Part shown: positions 1 through 9,343 of the stretch, one piece after another
Numbering within the stretch: position 1 is the first letter of the stretch
Layout: every line of letters begins with the position of its first letter
Source: Roseateles amylovorans
GTDB lineage: Bacteria; Pseudomonadota; Gammaproteobacteria; Burkholderiales; Burkholderiaceae_C
Assembly: GCF_025398155.2 (NCBI RefSeq)
Contig: NZ_CP104562.2
Coordinates: 4,216,001 to 4,280,000 of the forward strand
Direction: 5' to 3'
DNA: 64,000 nt
The notes under the pieces: model-generated
Told to the model about the DNA's origin: nothing
The model's database searches: none
The model's input: only the letters and a program-made list of their open reading frames with translations
Made by a program: the position numbers and the translations under genes

Positions 1-150
1 CCCCGTCATGCCGACCAAGTGATGCAGCTGCTGCGACGCCAACTGCGTGAGCAGCAGGCGGCCTGCCTGCTGGTGACCCACTCGGCCCATGCCGCGTCGC
101 TGGCCGACCGCCGCCTGCGGCTCGAAGGCGGCCAGTTGGTCGATGCCTGA
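1..150 (+). CDS. ABC transporter ATP-binding protein, C-terminal end (5' truncated)
   Basis: Frame 1 is open from the first base and ends at TGA 148-150. The 49 visible residues contain an H-loop (LLVTHSAHAASLADR) followed by LEGGQLVDA, the usual end of a LolD/MacB/YbbA-type ABC ATPase; Walker A, signature and Walker B lie upstream of the window. The stop sits just before the start of an FtsX-like permease, so this is its nucleotide-binding partner. The family energises release or export of lipophilic or envelope substrates; the substrate here is unknown. Confidence 0.85.
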   Translation, partial: PRHADQVMQLLRRQLREQQAACLLVTHSAHAASLADRRLRLEGGQLVDA

Positions 151-151
151 G

Positions 152-2938
152 ATGAATCCGCTGAGCCGCGCCTGGGTGTGGTGGTGGCAGTTGTCCTGGC
201 CGGCACTGCGCCTGCAGTGGGGTCGGCAACTGGCCGCCTTGCTCACCATCGCGCTCGGTCTGGCGCTGGCCGGTGCGGTGCATTGGATCAATGCCTCCGC
301 CTTGGCACAGTTCGAGGCGGCCGCCCGCCAGAGCAGCGCCCAGGCCGATCTGGAACTGCGCGCCGCGCCGGGCGCCGCGCCGCTGTCCGATCGCCTGTTC
401 GCCGAACTGGCGGCCCGCGACGACATCGCGGAACTCGCGCCCCGGCTGGACGCCAGCCTGCGGGTGCAGGGCCGCGACGGTCAGTGGCAGCGCCTCCAAC
501 TGGTGGGCCTGGACCTGCTGCAGATCGCCGCCTTCCATCCGCAATGGCGTCCGCATGCGGACAGCGGCGGATGGGCCGATGCGCTCCAGCAACCCGCCGT
601 GTTGGTGAGCGATGCCGCACTGCGTCGATTGGGATGGGGCGCCGTGGAGACAACCGGTGCCCCCGCGAGCACGGGAACAGCGGGAGCAGCGGAAACAGCG
701 GGATCACCGGGAACGCCGGGAACGCCGGCATCCGAAGCCACACCGTCGTCCTCATCGTCCGAAGGCGCGCTCGCGTCGACGGCATCGGGCTCGACAGCCA
801 CAGCTACAGCCACAGCCGCATCCACCTCGACGTCTGCCTCCACGTCGACGTCCACCTCCACGTCCGCCGCCGCCTCATCGAACATTGAGCCGACCACGCT
901 GCGACTGGATCTGCCCGGCGCCACCGACCCGCTGCCCATCGCCGGCCTCATCGCCGACGACGGACAGGCGCTGATGATCATGGACATCGCCTGGGCCCAG
1001 CAAGTGCTGCAGCGGCCGGGGCAACTGGACGCCATCCTGCTGCGCATGGTGCCGGGTCGCGCGGTGCCGGCGGTCTGGCCGACCGGCATCCTCGCCGGCG
1101 CGCCGCAGGACCAGGCCCGCCAGCAAGCCGACGAAGCCCGACGGCTGACCCGCGCCTACCGCCTCAACCTGGGCGTGCTGTCGTTGATGGCCTTGTTCGT
1201 CGGCGCGTTCATGGTGTTTGCGGTCCACAGCCTGTCGGTGGCGCAACGGCTGCCGCAACTGGCGCTGCTGGGCGTGCTGGGCATGAGCGAGGGCCAGCGG
1301 ATCCGGATGCTGATGGTCGAGGCGGTGATGCTGGGCCTGGCCGGCGCGGTGCTGGGGCTGCTGCTGGCCTTGGGACTGGCGGAGCTCGGCCTGCGCCAGC
1401 TCGGGGGCGACCTCGGCAGCGGCCTGATCGGCCTGCCCGGTGCACGGCCCACGCTGCACACCACGCCCGCGTCCCTCCTCGGCCTGCTGTTGCTCGGCCC
1501 GATCGTGAGCCTGGGCGCCGCCGCCCTGCCGCTGATGCGGCTGCGGCGGCTGCCGGCCGCCCAGGTGCTGAAGGGGCTGGGCGGCGGCACCGACGATCCG
1601 CGCTGGTGGCTGATCGGCCCCGCGCTGCTGGCGCTGGCGCCGCTGCTGGCCTCGATGTCGCCGATCGGCGGCTTTCCGGCCGGCGCCTATGCCGCCATGC
1701 TGGCGCTGCTGCTGGGCGCCCTGGGCAGCGTGCCCCTGATGCTGAGGCTGATCACCCGCTGGCTGCGCCGCTGGGCGGCACGACGCGCCCTGCCCTTGCT
1801 GGCGGTGGAACGGGCACGGGACCAGGCCGGCGAAGCGGGTCGGCTGATCGCCGGTGTGCTGGTCGCGCTGGCCCTGGCGGTGGCGATGCTGGTGATGATC
1901 GCCAGCTTCCGCCTGTCGCTGGACCAGTGGCTGACGCAGATGCTGCCGGCCGATCTCTATCTGCGCCAGACCGCGCGCGACAGCGGCCAACAGAGCCAGC
2001 CGATGCCGCCGGCCTTGGCCGACCAGGCCCGCCAGCTCGCGGGCGTGGAGCGGGTGTCGGAGCAGCTCACCCGCACCGTCGGCGTCAATGTGCGCGGCGT
2101 GCGGGACAGCGCCACCCTGATGGCTCGCCCGCTGGACCATCGGCTGCCACTGCAGGGCGAGTCGGCGCAGCTGCCGGTCGACCTCCTGCCCGTCTACATC
2201 AACGAAGCCATGCGCGATGCGATGCGCCTGGCCCCGGGCGACCGGCTGATGCTGCAAGTCGAGGGCCGGCAGTGGCCGGCCGCGGTGAAGGCGGTCTGGC
2301 GCGATTACAGCCGGCAGACCTCGGGCCTGCTGGTATCGAGGGACGACTGGCGACGGGTGACCGGTGACGGCAGCGTCACCGAACTGGCACTGTGGCTCAA
2401 GCCGGGGGCGGACCTGGTGACGGTGCAGGAAGCGCTGCGTCGGCTCGGGCCCTCGCCCGCGTCGCTGGACATGGCCTCGGCCGGCGAGCTGCGGCGCTTC
2501 TCGCTGGCGCTGTTCGACCGCAGCTTTGCCATCACCTACTGGCTGCAGGCGGTCGGACTGGGGCTGGGCTTGTTCGGCGTGGCGGCCAGCCTGTCGGCCC
2601 AACTGCTGGCACGCCGCCGCGAGTTCGGCCTGCTGCTGCACCTGGGGCTGACGCGCGGCATGCTGCAACGACTGGTGCTGGGCGAGAGCCTGCTGCAGGC
2701 GGTGGCCGGCGCGGTGATGGGGTTGGCCGTCGGCCTGGCCATCAGTGCGGTGCTGGTGTTCCGGTTGAATCCGCAGAGCTTCCACTGGAGCATGGATTGG
2801 CAAGTGCCCTGGCTGCGGGTGGCCGGGCTGGTCGCGGCCAGCCTGTTGGCCACCGCCGCCACGGCCGCCTGGGCCGGCGCGCGGGCGCTGCGGGCCCGGC
2901 AAGGTGAAGCGCTGCGCGCAGTGAGAGAGGATTGGTGA
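152..2938 (+). CDS. FtsX-like ABC transporter permease (YbbP/AttF-G type, duplicated FtsX domain)
   Basis: A 928-residue inner-membrane permease. It has an N-terminal membrane segment (about residues 25-50), a large extracytoplasmic region, then a block of three membrane helices (about 340-500), a second set around 530-620, another extracytoplasmic region and a final FtsX-type helix set near the C-terminus (about 820-920). This double FtsX layout is that of the YbbP/AttFG family, which works with a LolD-like ATPase; the end of such an ATPase is directly upstream. I chose ATG 152, two bases after the ATPase stop; ATG 143, overlapping that stop, is an alternative. The first extracytoplasmic domain carries an unusual Ser/Thr/Ala/Gly-rich insert at about residues 170-245 (see repeat entry). 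The AttH-like gene overlaps the stop (TGATG), so the three genes are translationally coupled. Confidence 0.88.
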   Translation: MNPLSRAWVWWWQLSWPALRLQWGRQLAALLTIALGLALAGAVHWINASALAQFEAAARQSSAQADLELRAAPGAAPLSDRLFAELAARDDIAELAPRLDASLRVQGRDGQWQRLQLVGLDLLQIAAFHPQWRPHADSGGWADALQQPAVLVSDAALRRLGWGAVETTGAPASTGTAGAAETAGSPGTPGTPASEATPSSSSSEGALASTASGSTATATATAASTSTSASTSTSTSTSAAASSNIEPTTLRLDLPGATDPLPIAGLIADDGQALMIMDIAWAQQVLQRPGQLDAILLRMVPGRAVPAVWPTGILAGAPQDQARQQADEARRLTRAYRLNLGVLSLMALFVGAFMVFAVHSLSVAQRLPQLALLGVLGMSEGQRIRMLMVEAVMLGLAGAVLGLLLALGLAELGLRQLGGDLGSGLIGLPGARPTLHTTPASLLGLLLLGPIVSLGAAALPLMRLRRLPAAQVLKGLGGGTDDPRWWLIGPALLALAPLLASMSPIGGFPAGAYAAMLALLLGALGSVPLMLRLITRWLRRWAARRALPLLAVERARDQAGEAGRLIAGVLVALALAVAMLVMIASFRLSLDQWLTQMLPADLYLRQTARDSGQQSQPMPPALADQARQLAGVERVSEQLTRTVGVNVRGVRDSATLMARPLDHRLPLQGESAQLPVDLLPVYINEAMRDAMRLAPGDRLMLQVEGRQWPAAVKAVWRDYSRQTSGLLVSRDDWRRVTGDGSVTELALWLKPGADLVTVQEALRRLGPSPASLDMASAGELRRFSLALFDRSFAITYWLQAVGLGLGLFGVAASLSAQLLARRREFGLLLHLGLTRGMLQRLVLGESLLQAVAGAVMGLAVGLAISAVLVFRLNPQSFHWSMDWQVPWLRVAGLVAASLLATAATAAWAGARALRARQGEALRAVREDW
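650..890 (+). repeat. In-frame low-complexity insert encoding Gly/Thr/Pro then Ser/Thr/Ala runs
   Basis: Short imperfect repeats (gggaacgccgggaacgccgg, then cacagctacagccacagcc and cctccacgtcgacgtccacc) encode a GTPGTPAS stretch followed by alternating Thr-Ser/Thr-Ala. The run lies inside the extracytoplasmic part of the ABC permease and keeps frame. It probably forms a flexible loop and may vary in length between strains. Confidence 0.75.
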
Positions 2939-4182
2939 TGATCGGTCGACGTCCCTGGATGGTTGGATTGATGGGCCTGGGCGTCGGCGCCCAGGCTGCG
3001 TCGCCGACCACGCCCCCGGTGCAATCGAACCCGCGGGACGCGGGAGAGACGCCGCGCCAAACGCCTGTTTCGACACGGAAGGCGGCAGCAGATCCCAAGT
3101 CAACCTTGGCACCGGCGGAACCGTCCGAGCCGCCCTTGTCGCGCGCCGCCCTGCGCTTTCCGCGCGACCACGGCGCCCATCCCGAGACGCGGATCGAATG
3201 GTGGTACGTCACCGGCGTGCTCCGGACACCTGGCGCGACGCTGGACACGCCACCGGCCTACGGCTTCCAGCTCACCTTCTTCCGGGTGCGGCGCGAGCTG
3301 ACACGGCCGCTGGACAGCGCCTTCGTGCCGGATCAATTGATGCTGGGGCATGCGGCGCTGTCCGACCTCGGCCAGCGTCGGCTGGTGCACGATCAACGCT
3401 TGCTGCGTCGCGGCTTTGCCAATGCGCGCAGCGATGAGGCGGACACCCGCGTGCGCCTGGGCGACTGGTCGCTGGTGCGCCAGGACGGCGAGCGCGGTCT
3501 GAGCCGCTACACGCTGTCGCTGCGCAGCGAGCATGCCGGCTTCGGCCTGCGGCTGGATCTGCAAGCCCCGCAGGCGCCGCTGCTGCAGGGCGATCAGGGC
3601 TGGTCACGCAAGGGGCCGGGCGCGGAGCAGGCCAGTCGTTATGTCAGCGAACCGCAGCTCGCCGGTCGTGGCCGGCTGACCCGCACCAACGAGCTCGTGC
3701 GCGAACTCGAGGCGCGCTGCTGGCTGGACCATGAATGGAGCAACCAGTACCTCGGCGCCAAGGCGGAGACGGCCCCGGATCGGGCGGTGGGCTGGGACTG
3801 GATGGGCATGAACCTCAACGACGGCAGCGCGCTCACGCTGTTCCAGATGCGTCGGCGAGACGGCAAGACGCTCTGGACCGGCGGCAGCTGGCGCGATGCG
3901 GACGGTCGTCAGATCGACCTCCAGCAGCGGGTGAGTTTCGAGCCCGTGGCGCACTGGGAGAGCCCGGCCAGCCTGGCCCAGTATCCGGTGCGCTGGCGCA
4001 TCCGCACCCCTCGCGGCGTGCTGCGGGTGGACGCGGCCTTCAACGCCCAGGAGATCGATGCCCAACGCAGCACCGGCTTCCTGTACTGGGAAGGCGTCGC
4101 GCGATTGAGCGATGACGCCGGCCGGCTGCTCGGCTGGGGTTATCTGGAAATGACCGGCTACGCGGGCCGGGTGCCGCTGTAG
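2938..4182 (+). CDS. AttH-like lipocalin-fold secreted hydrolase (carotenoid 1,2-hydratase family)
   Basis: A 414-residue protein with a short hydrophobic N-terminus (MIGRRPWMVGLMGLGVGAQA), suggesting export. The body contains hallmarks of the AttH/CrtC lipocalin-like family: RFPRDHGAHPETRIEWWYVTG near residue 75, the GFQLTFFRVRRE strand, LDHEWSNQYLG, GWDWMGMNLNDGSALTLFQMR, and the GFLYWEGVARLS and GYLEMTGY strands near the end. In other proteobacteria this protein is encoded with an FtsX-like permease and ATPase (attEFGH-like), as here. ATG 2938 overlaps the permease stop (TGATG). The in-frame upstream TTG at 2932 is less likely. The catalytic activity is not established for this subgroup. 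Confidence 0.85.
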   Translation: MIGRRPWMVGLMGLGVGAQAASPTTPPVQSNPRDAGETPRQTPVSTRKAAADPKSTLAPAEPSEPPLSRAALRFPRDHGAHPETRIEWWYVTGVLRTPGATLDTPPAYGFQLTFFRVRRELTRPLDSAFVPDQLMLGHAALSDLGQRRLVHDQRLLRRGFANARSDEADTRVRLGDWSLVRQDGERGLSRYTLSLRSEHAGFGLRLDLQAPQAPLLQGDQGWSRKGPGAEQASRYVSEPQLAGRGRLTRTNELVRELEARCWLDHEWSNQYLGAKAETAPDRAVGWDWMGMNLNDGSALTLFQMRRRDGKTLWTGGSWRDADGRQIDLQQRVSFEPVAHWESPASLAQYPVRWRIRTPRGVLRVDAAFNAQEIDAQRSTGFLYWEGVARLSDDAGRLLGWGYLEMTGYAGRVPL

Positions 4183-4781
4183 CGGCTGCGGCCCGACGGC
4201 GCCGGTGCATAGGCACGCACGCAGTTGCAGCCGGCCCCGCGCGCCATGGCCAGTGCCTGGCGGGCCTGCTGCAGCAACTGTTCGGCTCCTTGCTGCGGCT
4301 CGCGTTTCCAGTCCTGCCAATGGGCCAGGCCGAGGCTGGCGCTCAGCGGCAGCGATTGGCCCTGCCAGCGGTAATCCAGGGTGGCGACCCGGCCGCGCAA
4401 TCGGTCGGCCGCATCCAGCGCGCCCAGGGGATCGGTGCTCGGCAGATAGACCGCCCACATGCCGCGCGGCTGGGCCAGCACCCAGTCGCCACCGCGCAGT
4501 TGCTGTCGCGCCAGCTGGCTGAGGCGGTCGTCCAGCGCCTGGATGCAGTCGTCGCCGTATTGCTGTTGCAGGCGCACCCAGGGGTCGAGTTCCAGCAACA
4601 GCAGCACCCCGTCATGGCTGTGGCGCTGGGCCCGGGCCGCTTCCCGTTTGAGCCAGTCCATCAGTTGGCCTTCGTCTGCTGCGGCGCCGCGCACCGGTGC
4701 GGGCGCCGCTCGCCGCCACCGTTGCCTCAGGGCGTTCCACCGAGCCCGGAGGCCGGGGCCCTTGTCCGTCTCTTGAGCCAT
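4158..4781 (-). CDS. Degenerate GGDEF-domain protein
   Basis: A 207-residue soluble protein. Residues about 45-190 follow the diguanylate cyclase fold: LLLLELDPWVRLQQQYGDD corresponds to the substrate-binding strand/helix, and LPLSASLGLAHW to the strand after the active site. The GGDEF signature itself is replaced (RGMWAVYLP), so catalysis is not expected; a c-di-GMP or GTP-binding regulatory role is only a guess. The start is taken at MAQETDKG, which has a GAAGG-type ribosome site; ATG 4799 gives six more residues. The 3' end overlaps attH by 25 bp on the opposite strand. It lies next to an active-looking cyclase on the other strand. Confidence 0.65.
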   Translation of the reverse strand: MAQETDKGPGLRARWNALRQRWRRAAPAPVRGAAADEGQLMDWLKREAARAQRHSHDGVLLLLELDPWVRLQQQYGDDCIQALDDRLSQLARQQLRGGDWVLAQPRGMWAVYLPSTDPLGALDAADRLRGRVATLDYRWQGQSLPLSASLGLAHWQDWKREPQQGAEQLLQQARQALAMARGAGCNCVRAYAPAPSGRSRYSGTRPA

Positions 4782-4999
4782 GCTGATGCCCGCCTTCATC
4801 GTTTGAAGGTCGATTGCAGCACAGGTGACTGCGCCGCGCTGCCCCCTTGAGCAAGGGCCCCTGGGACTTCCCCTGAGCCCACGCGGCGCGCGCGCAACGA
4901 ACCCCGCCCCGGAGGGGGGACAAGCCGCCCAGCGCCGAAGCCAGGCTCTACAGTGGATGGCTGATCCCCTTCCGGCCGCCCGGTGCGGTCCCGACCGCC

Positions 5000-7090
5000 G
5001 TGCCCGCGACCCCCGAGACCGTGTCCCCGCGCGCCGCCCAGGTCCGCCTCGACACCTCGCTGACGGCCTTCATTGGCGCGGCGCTGGTGCTGGTGGTGGG
5101 CTTGTCGGTCACGCTGTGCGGCATGCTGTGGAACCGCAACCGCGTCATCGCCGCCGCCCATCTGCGGCTGGACGCCCAGATGGAGCGGCTGCAGCGCGAC
5201 ATTGCCCAACGCTTCATCCAGCCGGTCTACGGGCTCAAGGGCGCGCGCGGCACGATCGCCGCCCTGCATGGCAATGTGGACCGCGCCGCCTTTCGGTCCT
5301 ATGTCGAATCCCGCGACCTGCCCAACGAATTTCCGGGCGTGCGGGGCTTCGGCTTCGCGCCCATGGTCAAGCGCGATCAACTGGAGGCCTTCATTGCCGC
5401 CCAACGCGCCGACGGGGCGCCACAGTTCAACGTTCGCACCAGCGGCCAGGCACCGGATCTGTACGTGATCGCCCATGTGGAGCCGCTGTCGCAGAACTAT
5501 CCGGCGTGGGGGTTCGATCTGGGTTCGGAGGCCATCCGGCGCCGCGCCATCGAGCAGGCGATCGACACCGGCGATGCGACCTTGTCCGCGCCGGTGCCGC
5601 TGGTGCAGGACCGCCACCATGGACCGGGCTTTCTGACCCTGGTGCCGGTGTTTCGCGCGGGAAGCGATCCGGTCAACATCGCCCAGCGCCGCCAGGCACT
5701 GCTGGGGCTGTTGTATGCGCCGCTGGTGGCCGAGGAAATTCTCTCCGGACTCACCGAGTCACTGGCCGAACCGGTGGACTTCCGACTGGTCGTCGATGAC
5801 GGCGACGGCACCGAGGACCTGCTGCTGGACAGCGCCACCGGCATCCAGGCCCTGAATGCCCGCCCACAGGCGCGGCCGGGCTTCGCCGAGCGGATGGTCG
5901 CCGGCGAGCGACGGCTGCAGATCGGGGGGCGCGCTTTCCGGCTGGAGGCGGCCCAGTCCCTGGTGTACGAACACACGGTGATCGATGCCGCCGGTTGGGG
6001 CCTGGGCCTGACCGGCAGCGCACTCACCGTCCTGCTCGCCTTCACCGCCTGGCTGCTGCTGGCCGGCCGGGAACGGGCGCAGGCGCTGGCGGATGCGATG
6101 ACGATCGACCTGCAGCGGCTGGCGATGGACCAGGAGGCCATGCTGGACAACGACCTGGTCGGCATTGCCAAGCTGCGCCACCGGCACATCGTCTGGAAGA
6201 ACCGGGCGCTGGACCGGATCTTCGGCTACGGCGCCGATGAATTGCTCGGTCAGCCGGCGCGGCTGTTCTACCTGGATGACGAGGCCTACACGCAGATTGG
6301 CCACACGGCCTATCCGACGCTGAGCGCCGGCGGCCATTACCGCTGTCAGTTGCAGATGCGGCGCAAGGACGGCAGCCAGGTGTGGATCGACCTCAACGGC
6401 GTCGCCCTGCCCGGGGGAGTGAATGAGGACCTGTCGCTGTGGCTGATGGTGGACATCACCCAGAGCAAGGCCTATGAGCAATCGGTCGAGCAGGCTGCCT
6501 TCCATGACCCGCTCACCGGCCTGCCCAATCGCATCCTGCTGGGCGACCGGCTGCAGCACGCCCTCGCCGCAGCCCAGCGGCAGGACCACGGCGTGGCGGT
6601 GGCCTATCTGGATCTGGACGGCTTCAAGAAGATCAACGACACCCACGGCCATGAGGCCGGCGACGAGGTGCTCAAGACGGTGGCCCAGCAACTGACCGAG
6701 GGCATCCGCGCCTCGGACACCGCCGCACGGTTGGGCGGGGACGAGTTCGTGCTGGTGCTGTCGCCGGTCAGCGGACGGGTGGAAAGCCAGGCGATTCTGG
6801 AGCGGGTGCTGCGGCGCTTGATGCAGCCCATCACGCTCTCCAGCGGGACGGTGGTGCAGGTCGGCAGCAGCATCGGCGTGGCCCACTACCCGGCCGACGC
6901 CAGCCAGGCGGACCCGTTGATGAGCCTGGCTGATCAGGCCATGTACGAAAGCAAGCGCGGCGGCCGCTGTCGCATCCGGCTGCTGAACGGAGGGGCGCCG
7001 CCGGTCATCGTCGACCTGAGGGACCGGGCGGACGAGTCCCCGGGCGACGCCCCTCATGTCCAACGTGCCGGCAGCAGCACCCGGGCATGA
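5000..7090 (+). CDS. Membrane diguanylate cyclase, CHASE-PAS-GGDEF
   Basis: A 696-residue c-di-GMP synthase. There is a membrane helix at about 23-43, a periplasmic CHASE domain (about 70-310; GARGTIAALHGNVDRAAFRSY and FPGVRGFGFAPMV are typical), a second helix at about 330-355, a PAS domain (about 370-490) and a GGDEF domain with an intact LGGDEF near residue 577. An RASD motif five residues before GGDEF matches the allosteric product-inhibition I-site. No EAL domain follows. The start is GTG 5000; no strong ribosome site is visible, and the TM helix shortly after supports it. It probably converts an extracytoplasmic small-molecule signal into c-di-GMP. A second cyclase of similar layout lies at 31.4-33.3 kb. 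Confidence 0.9.
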   Translation: MPATPETVSPRAAQVRLDTSLTAFIGAALVLVVGLSVTLCGMLWNRNRVIAAAHLRLDAQMERLQRDIAQRFIQPVYGLKGARGTIAALHGNVDRAAFRSYVESRDLPNEFPGVRGFGFAPMVKRDQLEAFIAAQRADGAPQFNVRTSGQAPDLYVIAHVEPLSQNYPAWGFDLGSEAIRRRAIEQAIDTGDATLSAPVPLVQDRHHGPGFLTLVPVFRAGSDPVNIAQRRQALLGLLYAPLVAEEILSGLTESLAEPVDFRLVVDDGDGTEDLLLDSATGIQALNARPQARPGFAERMVAGERRLQIGGRAFRLEAAQSLVYEHTVIDAAGWGLGLTGSALTVLLAFTAWLLLAGRERAQALADAMTIDLQRLAMDQEAMLDNDLVGIAKLRHRHIVWKNRALDRIFGYGADELLGQPARLFYLDDEAYTQIGHTAYPTLSAGGHYRCQLQMRRKDGSQVWIDLNGVALPGGVNEDLSLWLMVDITQSKAYEQSVEQAAFHDPLTGLPNRILLGDRLQHALAAAQRQDHGVAVAYLDLDGFKKINDTHGHEAGDEVLKTVAQQLTEGIRASDTAARLGGDEFVLVLSPVSGRVESQAILERVLRRLMQPITLSSGTVVQVGSSIGVAHYPADASQADPLMSLADQAMYESKRGGRCRIRLLNGGAPPVIVDLRDRADESPGDAPHVQRAGSSTRA

Positions 7091-7129
7091 CGGCCGACAG
7101 GGATGCGACACCTCGTCTACAGTGCTCAC

Positions 7130-7717
7130 ATGACCACCCTTCTGACGCCCCGCCTGCGCCTGGAACCGTTCCAGGATGCTCATCTGCAAGGCCTGAACGC
7201 CATGAACAGCGATCCTGCGGTCATGCGCTACCTCACCGGCCAGCCGGAGACGCTGGACCAGACGCAGGACTTCATCGATCGCGTCAAGGCGCGGTGGGCG
7301 GAATGGGGCTATTCATGGTGGGCCTTCTTCGAGCGCGAGACCGGCGAGCTGGTGGGCGCGGGCTGCATCCAGCACCTGGGCCGGGACCGTGCGCTGCCGC
7401 ATGAAATCGGTTGGCGGCTGCGGCAGGACCGTTGGGGTCGCGGCTACGGCTCGGAAGCGGCGCGCCGGATGGCCAGCTTTGCCTTCGACGACCTGGCCGC
7501 CCCGCAGTTGGTGGCGGTGTGCGATCCCGAGAACCTGGATTCGGCCAAGGTCATGCAGCGCCTGGGCATGCGCTATCGGGGCATTGAACGCTGGTATGAC
7601 TACGACTGTGCGGTCTATGGCATGACGGCCGATGAATGGCGCGCTGCGCAGGCCGCTCAACCCGGCACGCCCGGCAGCACGGAAGCCACAGGCGGCGTGG
7701 ACGGCTCGGGCGGTTGA
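7130..7717 (+). CDS. GNAT family N-acetyltransferase (RimJ/RimL-like)
   Basis: A 195-residue protein beginning MTTLLTPRLRLEPF, the usual opening of RimJ/RimL-type GNAT enzymes. The acetyl-CoA binding segment is WRLRQDRWGRGYGSEAARRM (about 98-117), followed by LVAVCDPENLDSAKVMQRLGM, typical of motif B. It acetylates an amine of a protein or small molecule with acetyl-CoA; the substrate cannot be told. ATG 7130 is preferred over ATG 7103 because the family motif starts there. The last 20 or so residues are Gly/Thr-rich and run into repeat DNA. Confidence 0.85.
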   Translation: MTTLLTPRLRLEPFQDAHLQGLNAMNSDPAVMRYLTGQPETLDQTQDFIDRVKARWAEWGYSWWAFFERETGELVGAGCIQHLGRDRALPHEIGWRLRQDRWGRGYGSEAARRMASFAFDDLAAPQLVAVCDPENLDSAKVMQRLGMRYRGIERWYDYDCAVYGMTADEWRAAQAAQPGTPGSTEATGGVDGSGG

Positions 7718-7764
7718 GGGCGAGCGGTTGAGGGCGAGCGGACGAGCGGACGAGCGAGCGGACG
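7712..7764. repeat. Short tandem repeat (gagcg/gacgagcg units)
   Basis: A run of ggttgagggcgagcg (twice) followed by gacgagcggacgagcgagcg. It starts at the end of the acetyltransferase gene and occupies part of the 246-bp space before the convergent marC-like gene. The rest of that space shows no gene or clear terminator. Confidence 0.7.
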
Positions 7765-7963
7765 TTCGGCCCGATGACCGGGCCGAAGACTAGGCCGATG
7801 ACTGGGCGCCTGCCTGAACGAACACCGAGGTGAACGACTGGCCGACCCCAGGACCCCTGGGCCCACGGACCCGCCGCTCGCCCGGTCCGGCTCATCGGTC
7901 ATGCACGCGCCTGACTGAAGCGTCGGCGGTGCGGGCTCCGGGCCTGGCCGCGGGCGCCTGGCG

Positions 7964-8566
7964 TCAGAGGCCGCCGACGAAGTAGCGTTTCAGGCCCGCC
8001 AGGATCATCTCCACCGCGATCGCGGTCAGCACCAGGCCCATCAGCTTCTCCAGCGCCGACACCACCGAATCGCCCAGCAGCTTGCGGATGCGGTCGGCCA
8101 GGATCAGCGCCAGGAACGAGATCAGCATCGCGGTGAACAACGCACCGATCCATTCCGCAATGCGGTCGGGCTGGCGCGAGGCCAGCAGCAGCACCGTGGC
8201 CATGGCCGACGGCCCGGCCAGCAGCGGCACCGCGAGCGGGAAGATGAAGGGCTCGCGGCCGGTGTCCACGCCGTAGGCGGACTCGCCGGCATGGCTGAAG
8301 ATCATGCGGATCGCGATGATGATCAGGATCACCCCGCCGGCCACCTCCAGCGAGCGCTCGGACAGGTGCATCAGCCGCAGAAAGCCTTCGCCCAGGAACA
8401 TGAAGGCCAGCAACACGCTGAAGGCGATGGTGACCTCGCGCAAGGCCACCCGCAGGCGGCGCTCACGCGGCACGTTGCGCATGATCGGAATGAAGATCGG
8501 CAGGCTGCCCAGCGGGTCCAGCACCAGCAGCAACAGAATGAGCGCGGAGAGAAAACTGTGATCCAT
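7964..8566 (-). CDS. MarC family (NAAT/UPF0056) integral membrane protein
   Basis: A 200-residue protein with about six hydrophobic helices. MDHSFLSALILLLLVLDPLG and SLPIFIPIMRNVPRERR at the N-terminus, and GGVILIIIAIRMIF in the middle, are typical of MarC. The family's role is unsettled; a transport function has been proposed and the early link to multiple antibiotic resistance is not supported. The start was moved from the longest frame to ATG 8566 so that the protein begins with the first membrane helix. It is divergent from the Lrp regulator gene, with 114 bp between them. Confidence 0.85.
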   Translation of the reverse strand: MDHSFLSALILLLLVLDPLGSLPIFIPIMRNVPRERRLRVALREVTIAFSVLLAFMFLGEGFLRLMHLSERSLEVAGGVILIIIAIRMIFSHAGESAYGVDTGREPFIFPLAVPLLAGPSAMATVLLLASRQPDRIAEWIGALFTAMLISFLALILADRIRKLLGDSVVSALEKLMGLVLTAIAVEMILAGLKRYFVGGL

Positions 8567-8680
8567 GGCCGCGATTGTCCGCGAAGCGAGCGCCGCCACC
8601 GCGTGCGGTCGTTCTCGGACGCACGCTTTGTGCGCCACCGTTCATAGAATGCGTCAAAGATCCTCGCCAACACGCCATCC

Positions 8681-9154
8681 ATGAACGACAAGCACGGGCT
8701 GGACGCCATCGACCGCAAGATTCTCCACATCCTTCAGCACGACGGACGGATCTCGAATGTGGACCTGGCCGGCCAGGTCCATCTGTCCGCCCCGCAGTGC
8801 TTCCGTCGGGTGCGGGCCCTGGAAGAGCGCGGCGTGCTGCGCGGCTATCGGGCGGATGTGGCGCCGCAGGCGCTGGGGCTGGGCGTCACCGCCTATGTCA
8901 GCCTCAACATCACCGCGCCGGCCTTTGTGCGGGTGCGTGAGATCGAATCCCTGATCCGTGACTTTCCGGAGATCCTGGAATGCCACACCGTGTCCGGCGA
9001 CTGTGACTACCTGCTGAAGGTGGTCGCCCGAGACCTCAAGGCGCTTTCCACTTTCCTCACGGACAAGCTGATGCAACTGGACGGCGTGGCGGATGTGCGC
9101 TCGATGATTTGCCTGGAAGAGATCAAGCCGCCCGCGGGGCTGCCGGTCGGCTGA
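8681..9154 (+). CDS. Lrp/AsnC family transcriptional regulator
   Basis: A 157-residue protein with an N-terminal winged helix (LDAIDRKILHILQHDGRISN, then VDLAGQVHLSAPQCFRRVRA) and a C-terminal RAM ligand domain (ECHTVSGDCDYLLKVVARD). These proteins bind amino acids and act as dimers or octamers on nearby or distant promoters. The length is standard. The divergent marC-like gene is a possible target. The 190 bp after it contain a ccaccg repeat and no gene. Confidence 0.92.
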   Translation: MNDKHGLDAIDRKILHILQHDGRISNVDLAGQVHLSAPQCFRRVRALEERGVLRGYRADVAPQALGLGVTAYVSLNITAPAFVRVREIESLIRDFPEILECHTVSGDCDYLLKVVARDLKALSTFLTDKLMQLDGVADVRSMICLEEIKPPAGLPVG

Positions 9155-9343
9155 ACCGGGCCTAAGCGAACGGAACCCATTCCTTCGCCACTGCCACCGC
9201 CACCGCCACCGCCAACGCCTCCGCCAACGGTCAACGCGGCCCCAGGCCTGACGCCCGCCCCGGGCCTCGCAGATCGACCTCTCGGTCGATGCGCGGTTCT
9301 CCCCGGCGCTCCGCCGCCCGCCCCTGCCGTCCTCGGCCTTGCG

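Noticed and set aside
875..3112. 745-codon minus-strand frame
   Set aside because: Antisense to the ABC permease; Gln/Arg/His-rich shadow.
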